64,000 bases of DNA from JBBRVW01 sp038246545 (GCA_038246545.1 JBBRVW010000012.1:32782-96781); one strand, 5' to 3'. Positions 34,374 to 44,973 are shown, counted from the first letter of the stretch. Notes: generated by a model from the letters alone, not told the origin. Numbers and translations: made by a program.

Positions 34374-34907
34374 GTGCCGGACGATGTGGTCGTGCGTCGG
34401 GTGGCCGAGGACGACTGGGCGACGCTGCGCGCGCTCCGGCTGGAGATGCTGGCCGACACGCCGATGGCGTACCTGGAGACCGTCGCCGACGCCGAGACGC
34501 GCGATGAGCGGGAGTGGCGCTCCCGCGCCCACCGCGGGTCGAGCGGCACCACCAACCTCGGTCTCGCCGCCGAGCCGGCGGGTTCGCCGGGGGAGTGGGT
34601 GGGCTACCTCGCGTGCTTCGTCGACGCGCCGGGGCAGGGTCACGTGGTGAGCGTCTACGTGGCGCCGTCGCACCGCGGCACCGGCGTCGCGGCGGAGCTG
34701 TTCGACGCCGTACGCCGGTGGGCCGTCGCCGAGGCGGGACTGAACCGGCTGCACCTGTTCGTGCACGAGCGAAACGACCGGGCCCGCGCCTTCTACCGGC
34801 GGTGCGGGCTCACCGAGACCGGCTTCCGCGAGCCGTACCCGCTGGACCCGACGACGTCGGAGCTGGAGATGGCGTTGCTGCTCGACGGCGCCGCACTGGT
34901 TGACTGA
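34374..34907 (+). CDS. GNAT-family N-acetyltransferase
   Basis: The 177-residue product has a single GNAT domain. Motif A is VVSVYVAPSHRGTGVAAELF, with the acetyl-CoA pyrophosphate loop HRGTGVA. The C-terminal FVHERNDRARAFYRRCGL block (motif B, Tyr as probable general acid) is present. Substrate unknown; small molecules, antibiotics or protein N-termini are typical. GTG start was chosen for the codon after the divergent promoter and for agreement with the family N-terminus (DDVVVRRVAEDDW). The stop lies just before the esterase start. Confidence 0.88.
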   Translation: MPDDVVVRRVAEDDWATLRALRLEMLADTPMAYLETVADAETRDEREWRSRAHRGSSGTTNLGLAAEPAGSPGEWVGYLACFVDAPGQGHVVSVYVAPSHRGTGVAAELFDAVRRWAVAEAGLNRLHLFVHERNDRARAFYRRCGLTETGFREPYPLDPTTSELEMALLLDGAALVD

Positions 34908-34911
34908 CCCC

Positions 34912-35937
34912 ATGCTGCCGTGGCGCGGGGACCTGGCCGGACGCATCGAGGAAGGCGTCGTCGACTCGACGGTGCTGCGCGGAAACGTGCTCGGTGATCC
35001 GCACGAGCGGCCGGTGTGGGTCTACCTGCCGCCGGGCTACGACGACACCCACGACCGCTACCCGAGCGTCTACGTCATCCAGGGGTACACCGGCCACGTC
35101 GCTATGTGGGCTAACCGGTCGCCGTTCCGGCAGCCGTTCCTCGAGACCGCCGACCAGGTCTTCGCCGACGGCACGGCTCCGCCCTGCGTCGTCGTCTACG
35201 TCGACGCGTGGACGTCGTACGGCGGCTCGCAGTTCGTCGACTCGCCAGGCACCGGCCGCTACCACTCGTACCTCTGCGACGAGGTGGTGCCCTGGGTCGA
35301 CGCGCGCTACCGCACCATCGCCGACCGGGACTCCCGCGCGATCAGCGGCAAGTCGAGCGGCGGCTTCGGTGCGATGATCACGCCGATGCTGCGGCCGGAC
35401 CTGTTCGGTGCGCTCGCGACCCACGCCGGCGACACGCTCTACGAGCACTGCTACCTGCCGGACTTCGCCCGGGCGACACGGCACCTGCGCGCCTACGACG
35501 GCGACATCGCGCGCTGGTGGGACGGCTTCGGCACCCGGCCCGCGCTGAGCCGCCCGGAGGACGAGTCGCTCCTCGCAGCTCTCGGCTGCTCGGCGGCGTT
35601 CTCGGCGGCCGAGGACGGGACGCCGGTGCTGCCCTTCGACACCCGCAGCGGGGTCGTGCTCGACGAGGTGTGGCAGCGCTGGCTGGCCTGGGACCCGGTG
35701 CGGATGGTCGACCGGTACGCCGACGCCATGCGCAGCCTGCGCGCGATCTGGATCGATGCCGGCGACGCCGACGACTACCACCTCGACCTCGGCGCGCAGG
35801 CTTTCCGCGACGGGCTGGCTCGCGTCGGGGTCGACGACACGAGGGTGCGGTTCGAGCTCTTCCCCGGCACCCATGCCGGCATCGACTACCGCTACCCGAT
35901 GGCGCTCAGCTGGCTGGCGCAGCGGCTGGCCCGCTGA
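34912..35937 (+). CDS. Esterase D / enterochelin-esterase-like alpha/beta-hydrolase
   Basis: The 341-residue product has the family N-terminal RPVWVYLPPGYDDTHDRYPSV and the nucleophile elbow GKSSGG (Ser) near residue 146. A C-terminal Asp/His pair is likely at IDAGDADDY and FPGTHAGID. No signal peptide. Relatives hydrolyse S-formylglutathione, siderophore esters or acyl esters; the substrate here is unknown. ATG 34912 is favoured over the in-frame TTG 34900 that overlaps the GNAT stop. Probably co-transcribed with the GNAT gene. Confidence 0.85.
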   Translation: MLPWRGDLAGRIEEGVVDSTVLRGNVLGDPHERPVWVYLPPGYDDTHDRYPSVYVIQGYTGHVAMWANRSPFRQPFLETADQVFADGTAPPCVVVYVDAWTSYGGSQFVDSPGTGRYHSYLCDEVVPWVDARYRTIADRDSRAISGKSSGGFGAMITPMLRPDLFGALATHAGDTLYEHCYLPDFARATRHLRAYDGDIARWWDGFGTRPALSRPEDESLLAALGCSAAFSAAEDGTPVLPFDTRSGVVLDEVWQRWLAWDPVRMVDRYADAMRSLRAIWIDAGDADDYHLDLGAQAFRDGLARVGVDDTRVRFELFPGTHAGIDYRYPMALSWLAQRLAR

Positions 35938-35956
35938 CCGACGGGCGGGCGCCGGC

Positions 35957-36628
35957 TCAGCGCAGGAAGGTGAAAAGTCGGGTCCCCGGCGCCATCGGGG
36001 CCGGCTCGACCACGAGGCGGGTGGCCCCGACCGAGAAGGTGGCGTCCTCGGGTGCGTCGAAGGAGGTCTCGGCGAATCCGGCCTCGTCGAACCAGCCGCG
36101 CAGGCTAGAGGTGAGGTCGGCGCCGTCGCCGCCTGGCCCGACCTGGGCCCGGCCACGGGTCCAGAGGACCAGCGCACCGGGTGCGCAGAGCATCGACAGG
36201 TGCTGCACGGTCGCTCGCACGTCCTCATCGGCGACGTTGCCGAAGACGCCGCAGAAGAGAACGAGGCCGGCCGGGACCGCGTCCGCGAAGGCGTCGGTGC
36301 TCCCGGCGTCGGCCACCCGGACCCGTACCCGGTCGAGAGCGTGCTCCCGGGCGCACGACGACGCCATGGCCGCCAGCCGCTCGTCCCGCTCGACGAGCAG
36401 GACGTCGACCGACGCCACGTGGGGGTGGCCCGCGAGGACCTCGAGGACGTCGCGACCGTCACCGGCGCACGCGCTGACGACTCGCGGTGGCAGCCCTGAG
36501 CCCGGCAGGGCGTCGAGCCAGGCACTGACGTGGCGCTGCACCAGGCGGCGGCGCCGCGACAGCGACGAGACCGGGTCGGCGTACGGCCGGTGCCAGGCGA
36601 CCCAGTCGGTTCGCTGCGGTTCTCCCAT
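35957..36628 (-). CDS. Class I SAM-dependent methyltransferase-like protein
   Basis: The 223-residue product has the glycine motif I as VVSACAGDGRDVLEVL, an acidic end of strand 2 (VLLVERDERLA) and motif at VRVADAG, as in Rossmann-fold methyltransferases. It starts MGEPQRTDWVAWHRPYADP; several members of this small actinobacterial group share such a W-HxxY start. Substrate unknown. TAGCGT (minus strand 36642-36637) lies 9 nt before the ATG. Convergent with the esterase gene with a gap of 19 bp. Confidence 0.8.
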   Translation of the reverse strand: MGEPQRTDWVAWHRPYADPVSSLSRRRRLVQRHVSAWLDALPGSGLPPRVVSACAGDGRDVLEVLAGHPHVASVDVLLVERDERLAAMASSCAREHALDRVRVRVADAGSTDAFADAVPAGLVLFCGVFGNVADEDVRATVQHLSMLCAPGALVLWTRGRAQVGPGGDGADLTSSLRGWFDEAGFAETSFDAPEDATFSVGATRLVVEPAPMAPGTRLFTFLR

Positions 36629-36764
36629 GCCGGGCGACGCTAGCGGCGCGGGCCGACGGGCCGACGGTCCGGCCCGCCGACCGGCCCTGACTGTGACGGC
36701 GGGTCGGGCCCGCCCCGCGTTCGGTGTAACGTCCGTGCCGCTGGGGTTCGGACGAGGAGGTCTG

Positions 36765-37172
36765 ATGACGATCGTCGTGGGCTACGTGCCGCGGGCCGAG
36801 GGACGTGCCGCGCTGCGCCGCGCCGCCGAGGAGGCCCGGCTCCGGCGAGTTCGGCTGGTCGTCGTCAACTCTGCGCGCGGGGGCGCCGGGTACGACGAGG
36901 AGGACAACACCCAGCACGAGCAGGAACTCGCCGACGTGCGCGCCGCCCTCGACGTCGAGGGCATCGAGAACGAGGTGCGCCAGCTGGTCCGTGGCCTCGA
37001 CCCCGCCGAGGACCTCATCGGCGTCGCGGCCGAGACCGGCGCCGACTTCATCGTCATCGGCCTGCGCCGCCGCACCCCGGTGGGCAAGCTCATCCTCGGG
37101 TCGAACGCCCAACGCATCCTGCTCGAGGCCCCGTGCCCCGTCCTCGCCGTCAAGGCCGACGAGGACGACTGA
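36765..37172 (+). CDS. Universal stress protein, single UspA domain
   Basis: The 135-residue product begins MTIVVGYVPRAEGRAAL and ends in the ATP-binding block GADFIVIGLRRRTPVGKLILGSNAQRILLEAPCPVLAV, matching G-2x-G-9x-G(S/T) except that Arg residues replace the first Gly pair (GLRRRTPVGK). UspA domains bind ATP or NAD and act in stress survival. Strong GAGGAGG (36754-36760) precedes the ATG, and TAACGT (36727-36732) is a plausible -10. Confidence 0.88.
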   Translation: MTIVVGYVPRAEGRAALRRAAEEARLRRVRLVVVNSARGGAGYDEEDNTQHEQELADVRAALDVEGIENEVRQLVRGLDPAEDLIGVAAETGADFIVIGLRRRTPVGKLILGSNAQRILLEAPCPVLAVKADEDD

Positions 37173-37176
37173 CGCG

Positions 37177-37749
37177 GTGGCCGCGAACATCACCGGCGAG
37201 CCCGACGCCGACGCCCTGCTCGACCGCGACCCGTTCAGCCTCCTCGTCGGGATGCTCCTCGACCAGCAGTTCCCGATGGAACGCGCCTTCGCGGGCCCGG
37301 CCAAGATCGCCGAGCGGCTCGGCGTCGACCACCTCGACCCGGCCGCGGTCGCCGCCCACGATCCCGAGGCGTTCGCCGCGCTGTGCGCGACGCCGCCGGC
37401 CGTGCACCGCTACCCCGGCAGCATGGCCGCCCGGGTGCAGGCCCTCGCCGGGGTCGTCGTGGACCAGTACGCCGGCGACACCACCTCCCTCTGGGCGACC
37501 GCGGGCAGCGGGTCCGAGCTGCTGGCCCGGCTCAAGGCGCTCCCCGGTTTCGGCGACGCCAAGGCCAAGATCTTCGTCGCGCTGCTCGGCAAGCAGCGCG
37601 GGGTGCGGCCCGACGGCTGGGAGAAGGCCGCGGGCTCCTACGCCGACCCGGGTTCCTACCGGTCGGTGGCCGACGTCGTCGACCCGGCGAGCCTGCTCAA
37701 GGTCCGCGCCTTCAAGCAGGAGCAGAAGGCGGCCGCCAAGACCCGCTGA
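37177..37749 (+). CDS. HhH-GPD-type base-excision repair-like protein (TIGR03252)
   Basis: The 190-residue product starts at the GTG 4 bp after the usp stop. The helix-hairpin-helix LKALPGFGDAKAKIF is clear, and FSLLVGMLLDQQFPMERAF matches the TIGR03252 family. The Lys of OGG1/EndoIII-type glycosylases is not obvious at the expected position, so catalytic activity is uncertain. The Lys/Gln-rich C-terminus (FKQEQKAAAKTR) may contact DNA. A strong hairpin follows. Confidence 0.87.
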   Translation: MAANITGEPDADALLDRDPFSLLVGMLLDQQFPMERAFAGPAKIAERLGVDHLDPAAVAAHDPEAFAALCATPPAVHRYPGSMAARVQALAGVVVDQYAGDTTSLWATAGSGSELLARLKALPGFGDAKAKIFVALLGKQRGVRPDGWEKAAGSYADPGSYRSVADVVDPASLLKVRAFKQEQKAAAKTR

Positions 37750-37757
37750 CGGGCTTC

Positions 37758-37783
37758 CCAGCCGGCGGAGCCCCGCCGGCTGG
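37758..37783. terminator. 11-bp hairpin terminator
   Basis: CCAGCCGGCGG (37758-37768) and CCGCCGGCTGG (37773-37783) form a perfect 11-bp stem with a 4-nt loop, 9 bp after the HhH-GPD stop codon. Confidence 0.75.
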
Positions 37784-37969
37784 TCGGTCGCTAGGGCCCG
37801 GGGCGGCCGGAGTCCTTGGGCGGTCGGGTGCAGGGTTCCTGGGGCTCACGGGGGCGGAGCTCCCCTGTGCGTCGACACTCTGGGTACACCGCGCCGTAAC
37901 GCTCCGTGTGCCGTTAACCTCGGCGTCATCTGTACGTCCAGAGTAGGCCGACACATCGCGGAGGGGTCT

Positions 37970-39463
37970 GTGCACGACCCGTCGCTGGGTGCCACCTCCG
38001 CCGATGCCGACGACGTGGCCGGCCACGCGGGCGAGCTGCTCGCTCCCGCCGACACCGCGCTGCTGGAGACCCTCATCCTGCAGGCGCCGGTGGCCTTCGC
38101 CTTCTACGGCCCCGACATGCGCTACCGGCGGATCAACCGGATGCTGGCCGACATCAACGGCCTGCCGATGGCCGAGCACCTCGGTCGTCGGCCCAGCGAG
38201 CTGCTGGGTGCGCTGGGTGTCGCGGTCGAGGAGCGGCTGCGCGAGGTCTTCGACAGCGGGAGCGTCGTCACCGACGACGACTTCACCGCGCCGTCGCCCG
38301 CCACCGGCGAGCTGCGGCACTACCAGTCGCAGTGGTTCCCCGCCCGCGCGGAGGGCGAGGTCATCGGCGTCGCCGTGCTGGTCACCGACGTCACCGACCG
38401 GCGCCGCTCCGACGAGGCCCTGCGGCGGGGCGTCCTGCGCACCGAGCAGCTCCAGCGGGTCACCGCGGCGCTGGGCGGTGCCCTCACCGTCGCCGACGTA
38501 CGACGCGTGGTGGCAGAGACGGCGCCGCCCGCGAGCGGGGCACAGCGGGCGGTGCTGGTGCTTCCGGGCGACCCGCAGCCACCGCGCGACGCGCCGGTCC
38601 GGGTCGAGGTCGAGCTGGTCATCGCGGGCGGGCTCACCGGTGTGCTGGTGCTGGACTTCGACTCCTCGGTGCCCGAGGGTGACGAGGCCTTCCTCGGCGC
38701 GCTCGCGGGTCAGTGCGCGATCGCGCTGGAGCGGTCCCGGCTCTACGAGCGCGAGCGGTCCACGGCCGTGACCCTGCAGCGCAGCCTGCTGCCGGACCGG
38801 TTGCCCGACGTCCCCGGCGTCGAGCTGGCAGCCAGCTTCCGGGCGGGTTCGGCCGAGGCCGAGGTGGGCGGCGACTGGTACGACGTCTTCTCGCTGCCCG
38901 ACGGCCGGCTGGTGCTCGTCGTGGGCGACGTGATGGGCAAGGGGGTGCGGGCCGCGGCCGGCATGGGCCGGCTCCGGTCGGCGCTCCGGGCCCTGGCGCA
39001 CGCCAACCCGCTGCCCGAGGCCGTGCTCACCGGCCTGGACCGGGTGTTCTCGGCGACCGAGGGGCCGGACCAGATCGCCACCCTCGTCTACCTGCTGGTC
39101 AACCCGGTGGCCAGGCGGGCTGCGGTGGGCGCCGCCGGCCACCTGCCGCTGCTGCTGCGCCGGTCGGGCGGGGTGCCCGAGCTGGTCGACGCCGGGTCGG
39201 GGTCGACACCGCTGGGCTGGCCCGAGCCACGCGTGCAGCGGACCCTCGAGCTCGGACCGGGCGACCTGCTGCTCGGGCTGACCGACGGGCTGGTCGAGCG
39301 CCGCGGCCGCCACCTGGACGAGGGGCTGGCCGACCTGCTGACGGTGGTCGGGACCGCCGAGGAGCCGTTGGCCGCGCTGGTCGACCGGGTGGCCGCCGAC
39401 CTGCTGCCCGACTCGCCGGGACGCGACGACGCCACGGTGCTGGCGGTCCGGTTCGCCCGCTGA
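37970..39463 (+). CDS. PAS-PP2C (SpoIIE/RsbU-type) serine phosphatase
   Basis: The 497-residue product has a PAS domain (about 28-145, FAFYGPDMRYRRINRMLADI), a divergent GAF-like segment (about 160-258) and a PP2C_SIG domain (about 268-497). Metal-binding residues are GGDWYD (300-305) and GDVMGKG (319-325), with late GLTDGLVER and GRDDATVL. Such proteins dephosphorylate anti-anti-sigma factors in partner-switching stress pathways; no cognate RsbV/W is intact here. GTG with GGAGGG upstream. It lies directly upstream of the primary sigma factor gene. Confidence 0.9.
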   Translation: MHDPSLGATSADADDVAGHAGELLAPADTALLETLILQAPVAFAFYGPDMRYRRINRMLADINGLPMAEHLGRRPSELLGALGVAVEERLREVFDSGSVVTDDDFTAPSPATGELRHYQSQWFPARAEGEVIGVAVLVTDVTDRRRSDEALRRGVLRTEQLQRVTAALGGALTVADVRRVVAETAPPASGAQRAVLVLPGDPQPPRDAPVRVEVELVIAGGLTGVLVLDFDSSVPEGDEAFLGALAGQCAIALERSRLYERERSTAVTLQRSLLPDRLPDVPGVELAASFRAGSAEAEVGGDWYDVFSLPDGRLVLVVGDVMGKGVRAAAGMGRLRSALRALAHANPLPEAVLTGLDRVFSATEGPDQIATLVYLLVNPVARRAAVGAAGHLPLLLRRSGGVPELVDAGSGSTPLGWPEPRVQRTLELGPGDLLLGLTDGLVERRGRHLDEGLADLLTVVGTAEEPLAALVDRVAADLLPDSPGRDDATVLAVRFAR

Positions 39464-39524
39464 CACCACAGGTGCGCGGCTGCCGCGACGCGCCCGGATC
39501 TGCGCGAGGGACCGGCCGCGTGTC

Positions 39525-39530
39525 ACAATG
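39525..39530 (+). promoter_or_regulatory. Candidate -10 box of the sigA promoter
   Basis: CACAAT lies about 115 bp upstream of the sigA start, in the 182-bp gap after the phosphatase gene. It leaves a leader of roughly 110 nt ending in GAGAGG before GTG 39646. No convincing -35 was seen. Confidence 0.3.
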
Positions 39531-39645
39531 TTGCGTTGCGTCGCCACGCCAGCCCGGTCCCGGCGGCGCAGCCCATAGACCAGCCATCCCATCCACCTGG
39601 TGCATGCCCTGCTGCTGCGTGCTCGGGCCTGACGAGAGGTAGTAC

Positions 39646-41193
<1,548 letters not shown>

Positions 41194-41202
41194 GGTCCGC
41201 CC

Positions 41203-41768
41203 CGCGACACGCCCGAATGTGCCTCTGACCAACTCAAGGCATCGCTGACCGCCTGCAGGGGACCCGACCTGCGGGTCCGCCGGGACGACGCGATCCTCTG
41301 GCTGATGCTCGAGACCGGCGCCCGGGCAGGCGAGGTCGTGGCCCCGCTGCTGGCCGACGTCGATCTGGCCGGCGGCACGGTGCTGATCCGCCGCGGCAAG
41401 GGCGGCGAGGACCGCACCGCCCCCATCGGTCCGCACGCGGGACGCGCCTTGGACCGGTACCTCCGAGCCCGCCGCGGCCACCGGCTTGTCGACACCACGG
41501 CGCTCTGGCTCGGCGACCGCGGCAAGGAGTTCAGCTACGACGGCCTGCACGCCGCCCTGAAGACATGCGCCGGCGTAGCCGGCTTCCATCCCGCACCTGC
41601 TCCGGCACACAGCCGCCCACCGTTGGCTCACAGCCGGCGGCTCCGAACGTGGCCCGATGGGCGGTAGCCGGCTGGACCAGGCCCGACATGCTGCTGCGCT
41701 ACACCCGGGCCTAGGCCTCCCAGCGCGCCGCGGAGGAGGCCCAACGCCTCAGCCTCGGCGACCTGTGA
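41203..41768 (+). pseudogene. Decayed tyrosine recombinase/integrase
   Basis: Directly after sigA the three frames together encode the catalytic half of a phage-type integrase. Frame 1 has DQLKASLTACRG, RDDAILWLMLETGARAGEV (Arg I) and RRGKGGEDRTAP (Lys). After a one-base gain in the C-run near 41590 comes HLLRHTAAHRWLTAGGSE (HxxR). After another gain in the G-run near 41660 comes GWTRPDMLLRYTRA (His/Trp and Tyr). A TAG at 41712-41714 precedes ASQRAAEEAQRLSLGDL. The N-terminal domain is absent. Three lesions plus truncation indicate a dead gene, the likely relic of the element that brought in the genes to its right. Confidence 0.8.
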
Positions 41769-41980
41769 GCAGTGGCTTGCCGGATCGCAGTGTCCTGCTG
41801 CTCTGCGGCCGGTGCGGCAACTCCGTCGGCCGTCACCGGACCGAAGCTGTTCGAGTACGTCGACGCGGCTGGTCGATCACTATCACCCCGCCACAGGGGG
41901 AGGATCTTGGCTCGCTCGAGGGGTAGCAGACCTTGATCGGGGCACGCCTGCGGCGGCTGAGTGATGAGGCCGTGCGGCAT
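41769..41980. other. Non-coding stretch between integrase relic and acetyltransferase
   Basis: No frame with convincing codon use was found. The sequence is AT-richer in patches than neighbouring DNA. It may hold further scraps of the integrated element; no attachment-site repeat was recognised. Confidence 0.4.
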
Positions 41981-42580
41981 TCAGCGCCAGGAGAGTCCGA
42001 GGTAGATCTCGTCGTCGCCACGCTGCAGCTCGACGAAACCGAGACGTGCGTAGAACCGCTGCGCACCGGTGTTCGCGGCGGCCACTCCCAGGTGCACCCC
42101 GGGCGAGCCTGCGGAGCGCAGCCGCACGAACAACTCCTGCATCATGCGCTCGCCGAGCCCCTCGCCGCGGAGGTGCTCGAGAAGGTCGATGTGCAGGTGC
42201 GACGGGAATCCGGGGAGCACAGGGCGCCGGCGCAGCGCGGAGTCGTGTACGAGCGCGAGCAGCCCGTCCTCCGCGGCGAGCGGACCGGGTCCCGGAATCG
42301 GGTAGGTGTCGCACAGGGCGGGCCACCACTCGTCCTCGAGCGTCGCCTCGAAACGCTCGGTGTCGAGGACGGCGAGGGCGTAGCCCGCCGCGCGCACGCC
42401 GTCGTCGGCCGTGAGTGCGAGCTCGGGTGCGAAGCGCAGGTAAGGCCCGACGAAGATGTCGCCGAGCAGGCGCGGGCGACTCATCCAGCCGGAGGCGTCC
42501 CTGCCCTCGTCGCCGGTGCGCAGGCACACGTCGTAGAGGTTGTCGATGTCCGACGGGAGGGCGTCTCGGACGGTGGTCAC
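41981..42580 (-). CDS. GNAT acetyltransferase resembling the O-GlcNAcase HAT domain
   Basis: The product is 199 residues; GTG 42580 with GGAGG 6 nt upstream. Beyond a generic GNAT fold, the order of blocks matches the C-terminal (pseudo)HAT domain of eukaryotic O-GlcNAcase as I know it: IFVGPYLRFAPEL, GYALAVLDTERFE, EDEWWPALCDTYP, GFPSHLHIDLL, then NTGAQRFYARLGF. The acetyl-CoA loop RGEGLG (138-143) is intact, so unlike the human domain it may be active. It is divergent from the SIS-GH84 pair, and GH84 is the catalytic half of O-GlcNAcase. A simple small-molecule acetyltransferase remains possible. Confidence 0.82.
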   Translation of the reverse strand: MTTVRDALPSDIDNLYDVCLRTGDEGRDASGWMSRPRLLGDIFVGPYLRFAPELALTADDGVRAAGYALAVLDTERFEATLEDEWWPALCDTYPIPGPGPLAAEDGLLALVHDSALRRRPVLPGFPSHLHIDLLEHLRGEGLGERMMQELFVRLRSAGSPGVHLGVAAANTGAQRFYARLGFVELQRGDDEIYLGLSWR

Positions 42581-42709
42581 GACATGCCTCCACGCTCGGC
42601 CGGATCGGTCCAGCGACCGCTCGCTCGACATTAAAGCCGACGGTGCTGGTGCCGGTCGTGCGCGGTTCGACAGACTGCACCCCACCACACCGCGTCGAAG
42701 GGCAGCACC

Positions 42710-43450
42710 GTGAGCAGCACGGGTCGTACGTATCTCGAAGAGGTGATCGCGCTTCTCACCGCGGTGCGCGACGAGCAGTGGTCGGCGCTCGAGCAGGCGG
42801 CTGAGCTCGTGGCAGGAGCGGTGGTGACCGGCGGACTCGTCCACGTGTTCGGCACGGGTCACTCGCACCTGCTGGCGGAAGAACTGTTCTACCGCGCAGG
42901 TGGGTTGGCGCAGGTGAACCCGATCCTGGTTGACGCGCTGATGCTCCACGCCGGTGCCGCGCGCGGCACGCGTCTCGAACCGCTCTCCGGGCTGGGCGAG
43001 GCGATCCTCGACGACGAGCCGATCGGACCTAACGACGTGCTCGTCGTCATCTCGAACTCCGGCGGTAACGCGGCCTGCGTGGAGATGGCCCGGGCTGCGA
43101 TCGCCCGCGGCATCCCCACCATCGCGCTCACCAGCCTGCAGCACGCGACCGCGGCGGCCGCCCGGAGCGGGTCCGGCCCGCGGCTGCACGACATCGCCGA
43201 CGTCGTGCTGGACAACCGGGGTCGCCCAGGCGACGCCTGTGCCGACCTCGAGGGGCTCGACGTCGCGGTCGGGCCGACGTCGACGGCCGTCGGCGCCGCC
43301 ATCCTCAACGCCGTGGTGGTCGAAGCGGTGCGCCTGGTGCTCGAGCGGGGCGGATCGCCGGACGTGTTCGCCAGCAGCAACGTCACGGGCGGTGATGACG
43401 TCAACGCCGATCTCATCGCGCGGTACTCGTCCCGGGTGCGCTCGCTGTGA
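42710..43450 (+). CDS. SIS-domain sugar-phosphate-binding protein (UPF0309 type)
   Basis: The 246-residue product has an N-terminal helix pair, then the SIS fold with GLVHVFGTGHSHLLAEELFY, VLVVISNSGGNAACVEMA (the Ser-rich phosphosugar loop) and PTIALTS. Such proteins isomerise or sense phosphosugars; related MurQ-type enzymes handle N-acetylmuramate 6-phosphate. In this locus an aminosugar-phosphate step is likely but unproven. GTG start; overlaps the GH84 gene by 4 bp. The 129-bp gap to the divergent acetyltransferase contains a weak match (TAAAGCCGAC, 42632-42641) to the operator motif described at 44987. Confidence 0.85.
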   Translation: MSSTGRTYLEEVIALLTAVRDEQWSALEQAAELVAGAVVTGGLVHVFGTGHSHLLAEELFYRAGGLAQVNPILVDALMLHAGAARGTRLEPLSGLGEAILDDEPIGPNDVLVVISNSGGNAACVEMARAAIARGIPTIALTSLQHATAAAARSGSGPRLHDIADVVLDNRGRPGDACADLEGLDVAVGPTSTAVGAAILNAVVVEAVRLVLERGGSPDVFASSNVTGGDDVNADLIARYSSRVRSL

Positions 43451-44973
43451 CCGCCCCCGTCATCGAGCACCGTCTCTCCGACGACCCCCGCTTCGACGTG
43501 GTCGGCACGCCACCCCGTGTCACCGACGAGCGCTACGTGCTGGAGATCCGCACGGATCCCGACGTCGTCACGGTCGTGCACAGCAGCGAGCGCGGGCGGC
43601 AACGGGGTACAGCGCACGCACGCCGCCTCGTCGGTGAAGGCCCTCTCGTCGCAGGAGTCCTCGACGAGCACCCGCGGTTCGCCGTGCGCGGGATCATCGA
43701 GGGCTTCTACGGCCGGCCGTGGACCCACGAGCAACGCCTCGACATGGTGCGCTTCCTCGGGGCGCACCGGATGAACACCTTCGTGTACTCGCCGAAGGAC
43801 GACGTCTTCACCCGCCGCCGCTGGCGCGACGACCTGCCCCCGCCCGAGCGCGCGGCGCTCGCCGAGCTCGTGGAGGTCGCACGCGACCTATCGATCGAGG
43901 TGTCCTACGGCCTCTCACCCGGGCTCTCGATCCGTTACGGCGACCCGGCCGAGGTCGACCGTCTGCTCGCCCGCTTCGCCCAGGTGGCGGCGCTCGGCGT
44001 GCGCTCGTTCTGGTTGCTGCTCGACGACATACCGACGACCCTGCAGTACCCGTCGGATCGCGACACGTTTCCCGATCTCGTCGCGGCGCACGTGCACGTC
44101 GTCGCCGAGGTGCGTCGCCGCCTCGACGAGTTGGACCCGCGGCTGCACCTGGCGGTCTGTCCCACGACCTACCACGGCCGCGGCGACGAGCCGACGCTCG
44201 CGGCGATGGGCGCGGGGACCGACCCGCGCGTCGACCTGACGTGGACCGGGCGGGAGATCTGCTCACCTGAGCTCGACCTCGCTGACGCCGCACTGTTCCT
44301 GCGCACGACGTCGCGCCCGGTCCTCTACTGGGACAACTACCCGGTCAATGACGTGGCCATGACCGCGGAGCTGCACGTGGGTGCCTACCGCGGTCGCGAC
44401 CCGCACCTCTACCGCTTCAGTCGGGGCATCATTGCGAACCCTATGGATCGTCCGGAGAGCTCGAAGATTGCGCTCGCGACGATCGCCGACTATCTCTGGG
44501 ACCCCGTCGGCTACGACTCGGACCTCAGCTGGGAGAAGGCGATCCGCGAGGTTGCCGGCGAGGAGGACGCCGCCGCGTTCCGGCTCTTCGCCGACAACGT
44601 GCGCACGTCGTGCCTGGAGGAATCGGACTCGCCGATGCTCGCAGACGCGCTCGCACGGCTGGAGTTCGAGGAGGAGTTCGGCGACCCGGCGGCGGGTCGC
44701 GAACTGCTGGCGGCGCTGGCCGACGCATACGTCGGCGCGGCCGACCGCCTGCTCGGTCCGGACGTGGTGAACCCTGTCCTCGCCGCCGAGGTGCGCCCTT
44801 GGGTGGCGGCATTCGGACGCGGTGCGCGGCAGCTGCGCAGCGTGGTCGACGGTTGCGTCGAGGTCGCCGAGGAGCACGGCGCCGAGGAGCCTCCGACGGT
44901 GTTCGGCGACGTCCTCGACATGTTCGTGCGATCGACGTCCGGATGGATTGACAGCCGACAGGCCAACGCCTAG
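43447..44973 (+). CDS. Cytoplasmic GH84 beta-N-acetylglucosaminidase (O-GlcNAcase-like)
   Basis: The 508-residue product has a GH20-domain-2-like N-terminal segment (1-78) and then the GH84 barrel starting FAVRGIIEGFYGRPWTHEQR. The two catalytic Asp are 193-194 (WLLLDDIPTT); the substrate-positioning motif YWDNYPVND and Lys 117 (YSPKDD) match known GH84 enzymes. A helical C-terminal region follows. There is no signal peptide, so the enzyme should act inside the cell on imported GlcNAc conjugates or on glycosylated proteins. Translation is coupled to the SIS gene by GTGA overlap. Its TAG stop forms the first half of the -10 of the next promoter. Confidence 0.92.
   Translation: MTAPVIEHRLSDDPRFDVVGTPPRVTDERYVLEIRTDPDVVTVVHSSERGRQRGTAHARRLVGEGPLVAGVLDEHPRFAVRGIIEGFYGRPWTHEQRLDMVRFLGAHRMNTFVYSPKDDVFTRRRWRDDLPPPERAALAELVEVARDLSIEVSYGLSPGLSIRYGDPAEVDRLLARFAQVAALGVRSFWLLLDDIPTTLQYPSDRDTFPDLVAAHVHVVAEVRRRLDELDPRLHLAVCPTTYHGRGDEPTLAAMGAGTDPRVDLTWTGREICSPELDLADAALFLRTTSRPVLYWDNYPVNDVAMTAELHVGAYRGRDPHLYRFSRGIIANPMDRPESSKIALATIADYLWDPVGYDSDLSWEKAIREVAGEEDAAAFRLFADNVRTSCLEESDSPMLADALARLEFEEEFGDPAAGRELLAALADAYVGAADRLLGPDVVNPVLAAEVRPWVAAFGRGARQLRSVVDGCVEVAEEHGAEEPPTVFGDVLDMFVRSTSGWIDSRQANA

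Noticed and set aside
39529..39579. Short upstream frame MLRCVATPARSRRRSP before sigA
   Set aside because: No ribosome-binding site, and its start overlaps the putative -10 box.
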